Source of the DNA: Moritella dasanensis ArB 0140
Lineage (GTDB): Bacteria > Pseudomonadota > Gammaproteobacteria > Enterobacterales > Moritellaceae
Length of the DNA: 64,000 nt
Assembly: GCF_000276805.1 (NCBI RefSeq)
Contig: NZ_AKXQ01000008.1
Coordinates: 1 to 64,000 of the forward strand
Reading direction: 5' to 3'
Shown: positions 12,001 to 17,643 of the stretch, piece by piece
Numbering within the stretch: the first letter of the stretch is position 1
How the letters are laid out: each line of letters begins with the position of its first letter
Notes under the pieces: generated by a model
Databases searched by the model: none
The model's input: the letters and a program-made list of their open reading frames with translations, nothing else
What the model was told of the DNA's origin: nothing
Translations under genes and position numbers: made by a program

Positions 12001-13042
12001 TAACCTCGCTAATACGGGCAATCAGATAGGAGGTTCATCTAACTCTGATGCAGCAAACTTGGTGATTGATAGTAGTGCTGAAGCAACACTATTCGGCGGT
12101 GCTGGCAATGACATCTTAATTGGTGGTACGGCATCTGATATTCTCATTGGTGGTGCGGGTAACGATATTCTTTGGGGCGGTATTCAAGATGGCTCTGGTG
12201 ATGGCGCTAAAGATACCTTTGTATGGCAAACCGGAGACTTTGGAACGGTAGGCAATGTGGCTACAGATAACATCATGGACTTTGAAGTGGGTCTCGATAC
12301 CATTGATTTAACAAATGCTTTCAGTGCATATGACGCTATGTCGCTGAGCGATTTGAGTAGTCTTATCAAGCTGACGGGAAATGGCGCAGATTCGACGCTT
12401 GAAATTTACGATGACCAAGGTGGTTTAGTTCAAAATATTGTGCTCAATGGTGTGGCTGAATCAGTGCTTTTAGGGAATGATCCTGCAGGCATGTCTAATG
12501 AAGACAAATTAGGTGCATTACTTAACAGTGGACAGCTTGATGTTGCCGATAATTTTGGTAATGGAGTCAGTAATAGTTTAAATGCAGGTGATAGCGGTGA
12601 AAGCCTATACGGTTTTGATGGGAGTGATACGTTAATTGGTGGTGATGGTGCCGATATTCTTTCTGGCGGTGAAGGTGACGATATCTTAACCGGCGGTAAC
12701 GGTGCAGACTTGTTTACGTGGGAAGAGAGTGCCTCTGGCACTGATACGATTACTGATTTTACACTGGATGAAGACCAACTTGATTTATCGCAAATATTAT
12801 CTGATGGTGATGATGATAAATTTACCATGGATGATTTATTAGCCCACACCGATTCTGGCGATTTGGCGGCAAGCTTTGATGCAGATGGAAACGTAAATCT
12901 TACCGTTAAAACAGAAGCAAATAATGACCAACATATTGTTCTCAATAATATCGACTCTGCCAGTTTTGGTGGTGTTAGCGAAGCTGATATTTTGAATCAA
13001 TTATTCAGTCACGATGCTTTTAAGGTTGATCCTAACTCTTAA
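2..13042 (+). CDS. Giant RTX adhesin, type I secreted (5' end outside window)
   Basis: The frame is open from the first bases, and the residues before the first in-window ATG (position 23) match the internal repeats, so the true start lies upstream. About 4346 residues are visible. The N-terminal half (to about nt 6300) is built of units of about 0.9 kb carrying DRL-P-S-ID, ALI-EL-ELTSGG and TDTDGD/TDKDGD motifs, resembling the T1SS-143 repeat family. Then come varied Ig/cadherin-like domains, including two NDAPVN-type repeats near 10,840-11,640. Glycine/aspartate-rich RTX nonapeptides (GGAGNDILIGG type) lie at about 12,090-12,180 and 12,600-12,710. The end resembles the VCA0849-type type I secretion target domain. 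By family it should be exported by a TolC-dependent ABC system and bind Ca2+. Adhesion is inferred from architecture; the ligand is unknown. The N-terminal retention region and transporter genes are not in view. Confidence 0.93.
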   Translation, partial: QAALIAEMQAELTSGGQALSFSVDGDGNLVGALNGVVAVTVSLSGEQQGQDVKVTVTITQNVPLDHTNTGDIGGYITSANDEIHINVPVQATDTDGDDLDAPANVDITITDGANPSFGTDSGVTINESTEQGNTISGQIPLNVGSDAIDSIIFQAGQPGLMGITSNGAATTVSVVGNTLIVLDSAGDAVMTVTIATDGSYEVIVTGPVDQGDSELTNIDLGVTATDKDGDKTDGTLDITLTDGSNAEGGDDGALTLAEGDLDVNGNGVGGADTTYPASQSGSFVIKAGEDRLVPDSIVIDPALQAALIAELEAELTSGGQALTFDIDSDGNLVGALNGVVAVTVSLSGEQQGQDVKVTVTITQNVPLDHTNTGDIGGYITSANDEIHINVPVQATDTDGDNLGSPANVDITITDGADPSFGSDSGVTINESTEKGNIISGQIPLNVGSDEIATIEFQSNQPSLAGITSNGQATTFTFVGNTLTVLDSAGKPVMTVTIATDGSYKVTVTGPVDQKDASDKVNIDLNVTATDKDGDSTDGILDITLTDGSNAAGGDDGVLTLAEGDLDVAGDGVNPSDTDTTYPASQSGSFVIKAGEDRLVPDSIVIDPALQAALITELQAELTSGGEKLTFTVDSSGNLVGTLPSGEVAVTVSLSGEQQGQDVKVTVTITQNVPLDHTNTGDIGGYITSANDEIHINVPVQATDTDGDDLDAPANVDITITDGENPSFGIDSGIVVNETSNNNVAVEGQLNLNVGSDAIATLVFAENQTDLDGLTSNGNLTTYDVTDNTITLFDSSDQPIMVITVDTDGKYMVTVTGPIDQKDSLSTDLNLGVIATDKDGDTASGEMKISITDGVNGSGGEAVSMEIIEPDSNPNGYPVSATTDITLKAGEDRLDVNTVGIDDTGALIAELEAELTSGGEPLAFTLENGVLVGKLPNGDIAVSVTVTAVQAGQDVTVTVTVDQLLPLDHNALGNSTGYVSENGDSIAINVPLQGKDTDGDSLDNPAVVTVTIKDGQLPSFGVDTGISLNEETQEGQVISSSIVVDKGSDEIASIVFDDANMQSGFENVTSNGLATTVEVSGQVLLLKDSDGKTVLEVTINNGGSYTAKITGELDQDINNLLNLPIKVTVTDDDGDTASGIINIEIADGSDATGGEGHAMTAVEGDLETQTGGTTYPKTTSDSFKVTAGEDRLDPTSVNIDSAQIEALIDELELELTSGGEKLDFVLSVDGSTLVGSTTPGGDVAVTITLSGTQVGDDINVNVEFKQHLPLDHNNPTDTDGFVKTNGDDITISVPVQVQDTDGDDLKTAAKVDITIQDGDNPVFGADDVTEITETENSQTVSGSIELDIGSDAIEKVEFEAVQASLDGLTTNGQATTYTVNGDVISVTIDGGTNNNDPVLTITMNNDGTYAVKQDEPLDQDSTKDDKIDLSLGVTATDKDGDVSNIGKIIISIKDGQDATGENVTANLTVVEGDLENPAKDKAYPSTGGGSFKVEAVTDNLVSSTTRVEADVQTDLLTELNSLTSNGAPLTFTLIVDANGVITITGMTQTGNTDILQITLTPTQLANGDINVVMAIEQSGPLDHTSGSGTYVNVGDDAIKVNIPVQITDSDGDDLALPVDVKVTITDGDDPQFVADSTVNLKDGNNAGLVKGQIDVDTGSDEVVKVYFDNTQSSLNGLTSNGGSTSYTVSADGSSIVVTLDSKPNVVVMNITVDIDGNYTVQQKQSIDQIDDQAGDNENIILNVLADDKDGDTSVPGHIKIVVNDGSNAVGGQTGTITITEGNLTPSVGESSYPVSDFTTIRVAAGVDRLDPNSVEIDSSTIEALITELQNELTAGGEDIAFTYNENTGTLTGVAAGVVVMTVVVSAVQRPNGDDVDITISITQNQPLDHKDGNADGMVSTDGDKISIKVPVQVADTDGDKLDTAVTVDVTINDGVAPVITGFESMSVNESALNGNNQNHQGSDPSSKDEKSKGKITVDSGSDEVTDFVIDVATFNQQNVGVLMSDGQQITLSYNSNNGNYIGKVGNTTIFVITLSNSGEYKFILRGNVDHEEGGATDDELIITLPVQAIDQDGDKSNTVNVPVTIKDDEPTATDVTLNMVEGSTSTLEDVLSIVGEGADDATVTALIVDNVRIPIDSLPTSGDYYLYEVKEGNEVLGTLLITAEGETYFSANGDLDHAIEDVTKLIDVEITDGDGDTDTSKITLEISDQDAKLTTQNSTGLEDNGSASDTIASNYHGITINMDINVGDLDRGEAVGNVTITAPTPAHGVFIYDDGNGTIITLAYTDGKVTIPAAAFELQADGVTYTLGGVTFLPDSDFSTIGSDFTIDGGKLTFDVSAEIVNSDGSTHPNMDGKFTISVDGVADIPTWDDANTTEHYTVTEDSDNVDLNLTAVLQDDDGANTSSEDLYYFITITTGDGTLVGDNLVETSIGSGIYKVAAADIGSVQVDPADNFSGDIKLDVYAQSEERDNKDTADSVHKEIIINVNPDADEATIKVKRIESDEDVLINLKDHIFLTPQDDNTDNSEILFVRISGLPTGAILLLGGDIQNKVDGEDYYEVAYDAIDGLQLKPTPESNVDFTFTVEGVVKDTGTVTQPDGTTTNVVNAFVTGSQTIEVDLTGVADKPSFELDTSTWTPLLDDRIGLETTISEDGEAKFDFGVMSGEIAKIPDGITDTSETLSLVISNIPEGVKIFDANGNVQALVYVGTDDNGNPKYEVKLSTLNGITITPPLHSTLDIDLAVRLVVTENDGDSKSFDGNLVVHVVPVIDAPLTYTTESTGLEDGLIELNWKPELTDSKEMIIGLEFADVPDGYYLLIGTKSFNPVDGKITFSNDPADDPEVTPRFDPAESIYLKAREDFEDSDVDFILKTKITVIEDDVDSSADAKETEIVGILNVNIDAVVEDDGILAIVETDVDGVVTYTNSITSDANGVIDINVNTTGDQTFTGGLSFIEDDLSSDEVIEKVIITFVDADGNTITEQAVLDQFFVAGGINNGDGSWTVPQSELGNLKITATEDQASTVYVKVSAEIRDLGDNSESDSSNTVIKDANIELEFIGSSGSTLLAGNIDVDNDVIITGTEDTRLNFGDQLEAFISVNTVDSVGDVFTLVISAADLPPGASITGAEFNYETGEYVFNVAVGLDGKVDLSAVGMSLPKDFAGDFELDVKYVTTDTVSGDVKEVIGSIPVQVTPVVDIPGNSQTGDNTPEIKISVVKTGGLDSDKQPITDGSVDHDYVGVAYEDGDITLDLSVVLADSSTSLNEGLETVTSVTLTVDAAQGFFVGTDGSLVSEITLPASELGNIQFRPVEDFSGSVSVGVKVDITDTADFDQIGGSATDTGSYTTDVNFEVVAVNDAVNWTGTDKVVIGQEDAGGVSLVGIGGTIVDVDGSEQILSMKLTGVPDGFTIEGAANNSNGEWSISLPSGQTTFNLDNIKVIPPENFSGKVELNVVVYSKEDSLTEVVEHSTSITIDVQPVADRVDTDVEIEASGTENNTAGIDLILNVEAFDDTNSYSGSAINVTEKGPEGLQITLSDVPDSSSIALPDGVAGSVTNMGGGIWVVTVESSDIDKLIFHPGDANSANWDGNINVDIRAVDNGVVAEDSIAIDETIHIEVEAENDAPVNVHPSDLTADEDVPLLITSLKVVDVDVNDTVGSEMTVTLNVGDGTLSVPASFDWAALGLTVTGEGSETLIITGSLDDINALLASGVEYTGDANFNGEDALTMTTNDQANAGTGPAEGLTDSDSITITVNPVNDAPVNTVPGFVTAAEEDGNTMITGMQISDVDVGEAGSTGSMFVTLNVANGILSVVIPDGSSVAVTGQGTDAVIITGSMDDINALLDNGVTYEGNDNFSGVDELTMTTYDGGNVGSGNEHTAISKVSVTVTPKADVPTLSLDNSFIQTSAIRASMNTMIPLLGLMAAVTDASELLTIEVRNLGAGELVDSNGQPVGTNMGAGVWVVLEADLADLHVINLSEGENNLEVVAVSEETDGSKAESTPVDINIVVDNLANTGNQIGGSSNSDAANLVIDSSAEATLFGGAGNDILIGGTASDILIGGAGNDILWGGIQDGSGDGAKDTFVWQTGDFGTVGNVATDNIMDFEVGLDTIDLTNAFSAYDAMSLSDLSSLIKLTGNGADSTLEIYDDQGGLVQNIVLNGVAESVLLGNDPAGMSNEDKLGALLNSGQLDVADNFGNGVSNSLNAGDSGESLYGFDGSDTLIGGDGADILSGGEGDDILTGGNGADLFTWEESASGTDTITDFTLDEDQLDLSQILSDGDDDKFTMDDLLAHTDSGDLAASFDADGNVNLTVKTEANNDQHIVLNNIDSASFGGVSEADILNQLFSHDAFKVDPNS
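119..255 (+). repeat. Identical 137-bp block in adhesin, copy 1
   Basis: By eye this segment is base-for-base identical to 1028-1164 and 1949-2085, while flanking repeat DNA differs at synonymous and non-synonymous sites. It encodes the stretch from VSLSGEQQGQD to SANDEIHI. Identity at the DNA level points to recent duplication or gene conversion between repeat units. Confidence 0.85.
1028..1164 (+). repeat. Identical 137-bp block in adhesin, copy 2
   Basis: Second copy of the block at 119-255, offset by 909 bp, which is a multiple of three, so the reading frame is kept. Confidence 0.85.
1949..2085 (+). repeat. Identical 137-bp block in adhesin, copy 3
   Basis: Third copy of the block at 119-255, offset by 921 bp from copy 2 (again in frame). 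Identity between copies 1 and 3 continues somewhat beyond the common core. Confidence 0.85.
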
Positions 13043-13060
13043 CTCTTCATACATCATGAA

Positions 13061-13123
13061 CAAGTCGAACCAATTTAAGGTTATAACAGCTCGGTTTAAG
13101 CTGTTGTAAATTGGTTCGACTTG
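13061..13123 (+). terminator. Long hairpin after adhesin gene
   Basis: A 17-base arm at 13061-13077 is exactly complementary to 13107-13123, with an inner stem AACAGC/GCTGTT at 13085-13090 and 13100-13105. It starts 18 bases after the adhesin stop codon and is followed by a short T-rich stretch. It is a likely transcription end or 3' RNA-stabilising structure. Confidence 0.7.
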
Positions 13124-13146
13124 ATTTTTAAATGAAAATTTGACAT

Positions 13147-13181
13147 AAAAAAACCCAATAATTGGTTTTCTAACTATTGGG
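13147..13181 (-). terminator. Rho-independent terminator of the comEA-like gene
   Basis: Read on the minus strand, a CCCAATA/TATTGGG stem is followed directly by seven T residues. It lies about 100 bases beyond the stop of the comEA-like gene. Confidence 0.75.
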
Positions 13182-13279
13182 GTCACTTCATTAGCTGCAG
13201 GCTATTTATATCTATAACAGCGCTATATGTTTATAGCAGTAGCATGTGTTTATAACAGTACTATCTACCTAAAACACTG

Positions 13280-13669
13280 CTATAAGTCAGTCACACTGAT
13301 TTTACCTGCCAACTTAGTTATGGTTGCTTGTCCTATGCCTTTTACGCTCGCTAAATCTGTCGTCGTTACAAATTCACCATTGTGGTCACGCCACTGTATT
13401 ATTTTTGCGGCTTTATAAGCGCCAATACCGGGCAGCGCGCTCAGTTCTGATTCACTGGCGGTATTTATATTGACTGGCATTAATAGCGTAGTTCCTGCTA
13501 TGGCGGAATGGCTTAGATCAAATGCGGTTGTTTCGGTTGTCGTACCAACAGCCATGTTTATGGATGCTGGTTCCGGCATTGTAATTTGTTCTGCACTCAC
13601 ATGCGAAAATACAAGTAAAGGTGCGGTAACGGCAATGTACAATGCGAAACGATTCATTTTTTTTAACAT
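13280..13669 (-). CDS. ComEA-family helix-hairpin-helix DNA-binding protein
   Basis: A 129-residue protein with an N-terminal signal peptide (about residues 1-26, ending near SHVSA) and a C-terminal tandem helix-hairpin-helix domain (about 68-129) containing NINTASESELSALPGIG and VKGIGQATI. This is the usual form of short gram-negative ComEA proteins, which bind incoming DNA in the periplasm during natural transformation. The start is supported by AAAGGAA five bases upstream of the ATG. It is monocistronic, with its own terminator. Export and DNA binding are family knowledge. An active competence system is not shown by the window, although a pilin gene lies about 3.4 kb away. Confidence 0.85.
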   Translation of the reverse strand: MLKKMNRFALYIAVTAPLLVFSHVSAEQITMPEPASINMAVGTTTETTAFDLSHSAIAGTTLLMPVNINTASESELSALPGIGAYKAAKIIQWRDHNGEFVTTTDLASVKGIGQATITKLAGKISVTDL

Positions 13670-13984
13670 TTATATTCCTTTATAGTGATAACAATTAATA
13701 CTGCTTACAGGGTCAAACTGTAGTAATAATGGGTTTATTTGTTATCAATAATGCCCTCGCTGTGTTGGTGGTCACATCTTTGAATAAGGAATTATATAGG
13801 AGTTCAAATTAGCAGTATGAAGGAAGTATTAGGTATTCTGAGGGCGTTAATCAGGTGCTATTCACGGGGGGATTAGAACAAGCACTGCATTCAATGAATT
13901 CGTCATTGTTCAATAAAATGCAGTACTCAGATAGATGATAGTCAGTTATCACTCAGTGTTATTCATTAACACTTTTTATTCATA
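13670..13984. other. Intergenic region between comEA-like gene and yciB
   Basis: About 315 bases with no convincing ORF. The right part is the downstream region of yciB and the left part should hold the comEA-like promoter (minus strand). No clear terminator, operator or RNA structure was recognised. Confidence 0.5.
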
Positions 13985-14530
13985 CTATTTATTATCGCTG
14001 TTTTCTTTTGGCATGTAGCGATAGAGATAAGCGACGGTGAGTAGTGTGAAGGCAAGCATGATGCCAAGGACACCAAAGACTTTAAAGTCCACCCATATCT
14101 CTTCTGACATATTAAATGCAATGTAATGATTAAGACCTGCAAGCGCAAGAAAGAAAATAGACCATGCCGTATTCACTCGTGACCATACAAACTCAGGTAA
14201 CACCATTTCTTTGCCGAGCATTTTTTTCAGCAGGTTGTGCTTGAAACCATACTGGCTAACTAATAATACAATTGAAAATAGGCAGTAAATAACGGTTACT
14301 TTCCATTTAATGAAGCTTGAATCTTGCGTGAATAAGGTTATACCACCAAACACAGTCACCATCGCAAACGTGATTAATTGCATTTTTTCAACTTTACGAT
14401 ATTTAATCCAAGTAAAGAGCAGGGTACAGGCTGTGACTACGATTAGCGCAGCGGTTGCTGCATAAATGTCGTACATTTTATACATGATGAAAAAGACGAT
14501 CAGGGGAATAAATTCATTAAATTGTTTCAT
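13985..14530 (-). CDS. yciB: Inner-membrane septation/envelope protein YciB
   Basis: A 181-residue polytopic membrane protein with five or six hydrophobic segments and charged loops. Its start, MKQFNEFIPLIVFFIMYK, and the internal PEFVWSRVNTAWSIFFL and DFKVFGVLG segments match the YciB (intracellular septation protein A, IspZ) family, which is normally about 180 residues. YciB is an inner-membrane protein linked to cell-envelope integrity and division; its biochemical role is not settled. The gene is alone on the minus strand, and the terminator of the POT transporter lies just upstream of it, so it probably has its own promoter at about 14,535-14,590. Confidence 0.92.
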   Translation of the reverse strand: MKQFNEFIPLIVFFIMYKMYDIYAATAALIVVTACTLLFTWIKYRKVEKMQLITFAMVTVFGGITLFTQDSSFIKWKVTVIYCLFSIVLLVSQYGFKHNLLKKMLGKEMVLPEFVWSRVNTAWSIFFLALAGLNHYIAFNMSEEIWVDFKVFGVLGIMLAFTLLTVAYLYRYMPKENSDNK

Positions 14531-14590
14531 AAAGTTTTTGGCTCACGGCTAACGATTAAACTTAGTTTATCATGAAAATAGCAGATATAA

Positions 14591-14620
14591 AAAAACAGCC
14601 TCATGATGAGGCTGTTTTTA
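14591..14620 (-). terminator. Rho-independent terminator of POT transporter
   Basis: An almost perfect palindrome with AAAACAGCCTCAT opposite ATGAGGCTGTTTT, giving A/T runs on both sides. It lies about 40 bases after the transporter stop on the minus strand. Confidence 0.85.
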
Positions 14621-14659
14621 CATTTCTTTAACTGTTTTATAAATTAGCTTTAATCTTTA

Positions 14660-16105
14660 TTAAGCTGTTGCTGCTACCGGTTTTTGGTTGTTGGTATCTT
14701 GTGTAATAACTTGCCCTTCTGCACCGTGCATCCAGTAAATTAGTTTACGCGCTGATGCAAATAGGATCAGTGATGAAACTACAGCTGCTATCGCGATACC
14801 GCCGAAGATAGCCATTGGACCTGCTTCACCAATTTGCGAACCAATCATGCCTGCTACTTTATTGGCAATCGCGTTAAAGCCAAACCAAGCGCCCATCATT
14901 AATGATGCTAAGCGTAGCGGTGCTAATTTAGTGATCATCGATAGACCAATTGGAGAAAGACATAATTCACCCATCGTATGGAAGAAATAAGCACCCACTA
15001 ACCAATACATGCTGGTCTTAACGGTTAAATCGCCACCTTGCTCTAGTGTTGCAAAGATCATGAACACAAAACCAATAGCTAACATCAAGAGTGCCATTGC
15101 AAATTTCACTGGTGATGTTGGTTCTTTAGGTCCCATCTTAATCCAAATCATACTAACGATTGGTGCACAGGTAATAATGAAGAACGGGTTTAATGATTGG
15201 AACCAAGCAACGGGTACTTCAAAACCACCAATCATACGGTCGGTATAATCATTTGCGTAAAGGTTCATCAGACCACCGGCTTGTTCAAAGCCAGCCCAGA
15301 AGATGATAACGAATAGGCCTAAGATTAGGATAACTTTGAGGCGATCAACTTCAATTGCAGTTAATGTTGGCTTTTTGCCTTTATTTGCAGCTAGTTCTTT
15401 TTTAGCCGCGGCTTCTATACCAATGTTACCGAGGTATTTATTGGCAAATAGTTTTTGCAATACAACACTCAGTACCATGGCGATACCAGACATTAAGAAC
15501 CCGTACTTGTAATCGCCAGTATAAACAACAACAGCACCAACTAAGATACCTGATAAGAACGCGCCTAAGTTAATACCCATATAGAAGATAGTAAATGCGC
15601 CATCACGACGGTTATCACCTTCTTCATATAAGTCACCAACCATGGTTGAGATGTTTGGTTTAAACATGCCGTTACCAGCGATGATGAATGCAAGACCTAA
15701 GTAAAGTCCCGCTGTAGGGCTGAGTGATAATGCTTCGACCGGTACAAATAAAAGGAATTGCCCCAGTGCCATTAATACGCCACCAATGATCACGCTTCGA
15801 CGTTGACCGAGGAAGTTATCTGCTAACCAACCACCGATTAACGGAGTGATGTAAACTAAACCTGTGTAGGTACCATAAAGAGAAAGGGCATCAGCTTGGC
15901 TCCAACCTAGACCAGCCATACCACCTTGGTAATTAGGGTCGGTTAATAATGCCGCAGCTTGTTGGTCTTGAGTTACTGAAACTAGAAAAAGAACAAGAAT
16001 TGCACGCATGCCATAATAGCTAAAGCGTTCCATCATTTCTGTACTGAACAAAAGGAACAAACCTTTTGGGTGACCCATAAATGTATCTGAATTATTAGGA
16101 TTCAT
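14660..16105 (-). CDS. POT-family proton-coupled di/tripeptide transporter
   Basis: A 481-residue major-facilitator protein with about 14 hydrophobic segments. The N-terminal ExxERFSYYGMR signature of proton:oligopeptide symporters is at about residues 23-34, and the FYMGINLGAF motif (PTR2 signature) at about 173-182. These proteins import di- and tripeptides across the inner membrane with protons. Length and motifs match the DtpA/DtpT type, but the exact paralogue and substrate preference cannot be read from sequence alone. The gene is monocistronic, with a strong terminator downstream and a long upstream gap shared with rfaH. Confidence 0.93.
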   Translation of the reverse strand: MNPNNSDTFMGHPKGLFLLFSTEMMERFSYYGMRAILVLFLVSVTQDQQAAALLTDPNYQGGMAGLGWSQADALSLYGTYTGLVYITPLIGGWLADNFLGQRRSVIIGGVLMALGQFLLFVPVEALSLSPTAGLYLGLAFIIAGNGMFKPNISTMVGDLYEEGDNRRDGAFTIFYMGINLGAFLSGILVGAVVVYTGDYKYGFLMSGIAMVLSVVLQKLFANKYLGNIGIEAAAKKELAANKGKKPTLTAIEVDRLKVILILGLFVIIFWAGFEQAGGLMNLYANDYTDRMIGGFEVPVAWFQSLNPFFIITCAPIVSMIWIKMGPKEPTSPVKFAMALLMLAIGFVFMIFATLEQGGDLTVKTSMYWLVGAYFFHTMGELCLSPIGLSMITKLAPLRLASLMMGAWFGFNAIANKVAGMIGSQIGEAGPMAIFGGIAIAAVVSSLILFASARKLIYWMHGAEGQVITQDTNNQKPVAATA

Positions 16106-16437
16106 AATATCGCCTGTTTTGTATTTTTGTATTTGTTTTTTATATTTATAATTTTATGCTGATTATTTATAGTTAATCAGTCTATTCATTCTTTTATATC
16201 CCTTTTGGTAGAGAGTGACAAGTGTAAATCTTGATTGTACGAGCTGAGTCACCTAAATTTGAGTTTATGTTCTATATACGAGCGATAGATGTTTTATTGA
16301 TGTTAACTGGGCGTTATTGTTATGGGTGTTTATGGTTGATATATATGCACTTTATACAAATTCAAATTTAAACTTTAATTTCCACCATTATTACGTAAAC
16401 TTACAAAGGTGATAATGATTAGGATAATCAAGTCGAA
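16106..16437. other. Divergent promoter region between POT transporter and rfaH
   Basis: About 332 AT-rich bases separating two outward-facing genes. It must contain both promoters. I found no ORF and no well-matched -35/-10 pair that I would defend, and no recognisable operator. Confidence 0.5.
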
Positions 16438-16947
16438 ATGGAAGATATAAAAAAAGACTGGTACTTGCTGTACTGTAAAGGGAAGGAAGAACTTAGAGCA
16501 TTAATGAACCTAGAAAATCAAGGTTATGAAAGTTTTTTCCCAACCATGAAAGTTGAGAAAAAAGTGCGGAATAAACTGACTTGTATAGATGTGGTCATGT
16601 TTCCTAATTACCTATTTGTCGAAATAGACAAGGACACGGCAAATTTCAACAGTATACGCTCTACGCGTGGTGTCATTGATTTTGTTAAGTGTGGCGCTAA
16701 TTACACGAAAGTGCCTACTGCATTGGTTGAAGCATTAAAAGTAAAACAATCATGCCGAGATAAATCAGCCAAGGAAGTGAAGGTATATAGCGAAGGTGAA
16801 AAAGTGATCATTCAAGATGGTCCCTTCAAAGGTATGGAAGCTATTTATCAATGCAAAGACGGATTGGAACGTTCAGTGTTACTGATTAATTTGATCCATA
16901 ATGTAACCACCTTATGTATCCCTAACGCAGAGATAAAAAGTAAATAA
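16438..16947 (+). CDS. rfaH: Transcription antitermination factor RfaH
   Basis: A 169-residue NusG paralogue. It starts with the DWYLLYCKGKEE element typical of RfaH, has FPNYLFVEID and STRGVIDFVK in the NGN domain (to about residue 100), and a C-terminal KOW-type domain (about 110-169; GEKVIIQDGPFKGMEAIYQ, then a stretch ending LLINLI). RfaH binds RNA polymerase paused at ops sites and suppresses termination in long operons for LPS, capsule, haemolysin or conjugation. The FPNYLF and LLINLI segments favour RfaH over housekeeping NusG. No ops element was noticed in the window, so its targets lie elsewhere. A 7-bp hairpin at 16979-16999 lies downstream but lacks a T-run. Confidence 0.9.
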   Translation: MEDIKKDWYLLYCKGKEELRALMNLENQGYESFFPTMKVEKKVRNKLTCIDVVMFPNYLFVEIDKDTANFNSIRSTRGVIDFVKCGANYTKVPTALVEALKVKQSCRDKSAKEVKVYSEGEKVIIQDGPFKGMEAIYQCKDGLERSVLLINLIHNVTTLCIPNAEIKSK

Positions 16948-17041
16948 GCGCGTTACCATTAACTCTCGGCATAGATTAAGCCTTACTTCAGATAAGGCTG
17001 TCCTCAGTTACAGCGCTTCTTTTATAACGCCGCTATTTTTA

Positions 17042-17422
17042 TTACCAACAAAGCGTTGGTAACCGCGTTAAATTATGATCTAAACTCAATGCTCGACACT
17101 CACTATCATTACGCTGATTATCTATCGCCGTTGCGGTCACTTTGTACTGATTGTTTGCTGCGATGTGAATACTGTATTGGTATTTGCTACTACTAAGATC
17201 GACTGCCAAATTGTTCAGTGCAACGTATTGTTGCTGTCGACTAAAATTATCTGTTTGTAATAAGCTGATGACTGTTAACTTCATTTTAGCTTGATCGCGA
17301 TGAGTCGTTAATAAGCTGTGTTGGTAACTTGGTACTGCCATGCCGACTAAAATGCTCATAATAGCGAGTGTGATGAGCAATTCAATCAATGTAAATCCCA
17401 ATGACATTGTTAATTTTTTCAT
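17042..17422 (-). CDS. Type IV pilin-like (PilE-like minor pilin) protein
   Basis: A 126-residue protein with a classical type IV prepilin leader. The MKKLTMSLG leader ends in Gly9, followed by FTLIELL with Glu at mature position 5, then a hydrophobic helix to about residue 33. The globular part contains two cysteines near the end (SECRAL and the terminal LCW), the usual disulphide-loop pair. After cleavage and N-methylation by PilD it should join a type IV pilus or pseudopilus. The C-terminal pattern resembles PilE minor pilins. No other pilus gene is adjacent. It is divergent from glnS with 221 bp between them. Confidence 0.85.
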   Translation of the reverse strand: MKKLTMSLGFTLIELLITLAIMSILVGMAVPSYQHSLLTTHRDQAKMKLTVISLLQTDNFSRQQQYVALNNLAVDLSSSKYQYSIHIAANNQYKVTATAIDNQRNDSECRALSLDHNLTRLPTLCW

Positions 17423-17643
17423 TGTATTCCTCCATGATGACTTTGTTTGCTAGAGCTTAGGTAATAAACCAACGGTTGGTGATGTTTTAGGCAGTGTTGT
17501 GATAGTGATTCCGTCCAAGATAAGGTTAATGGCGCTGGTACAAGGCTAACTGGCCCGCATTCGCATTTAATTGTTGTGTCTGACGACATTTTGTTAGATC
17601 ATTGCTCACTATTTTATTAAAAATTTACTGTTTGAGGTAAGGA

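Noticed and set aside
460-12945. Many minus-strand ORFs of 60-180 codons opposite the giant adhesin gene
   Set aside because: They are Ser/Thr/Val-rich mirror translations of the Asp/Gly/Thr-rich repeats, lack ribosome-binding sites and match no family; the plus strand clearly encodes protein.
13200-13275. Short imperfect tandem repeats (TTATAGCAGTA / TTATAACAGTA type)
   Set aside because: Only two or three diverged copies; no regular period that I could defend.
16979-16999. 7-bp hairpin AGCCTTA/TAAGGCT after rfaH as a terminator
   Set aside because: It has no T-run on either strand; evidence is too weak for a call.
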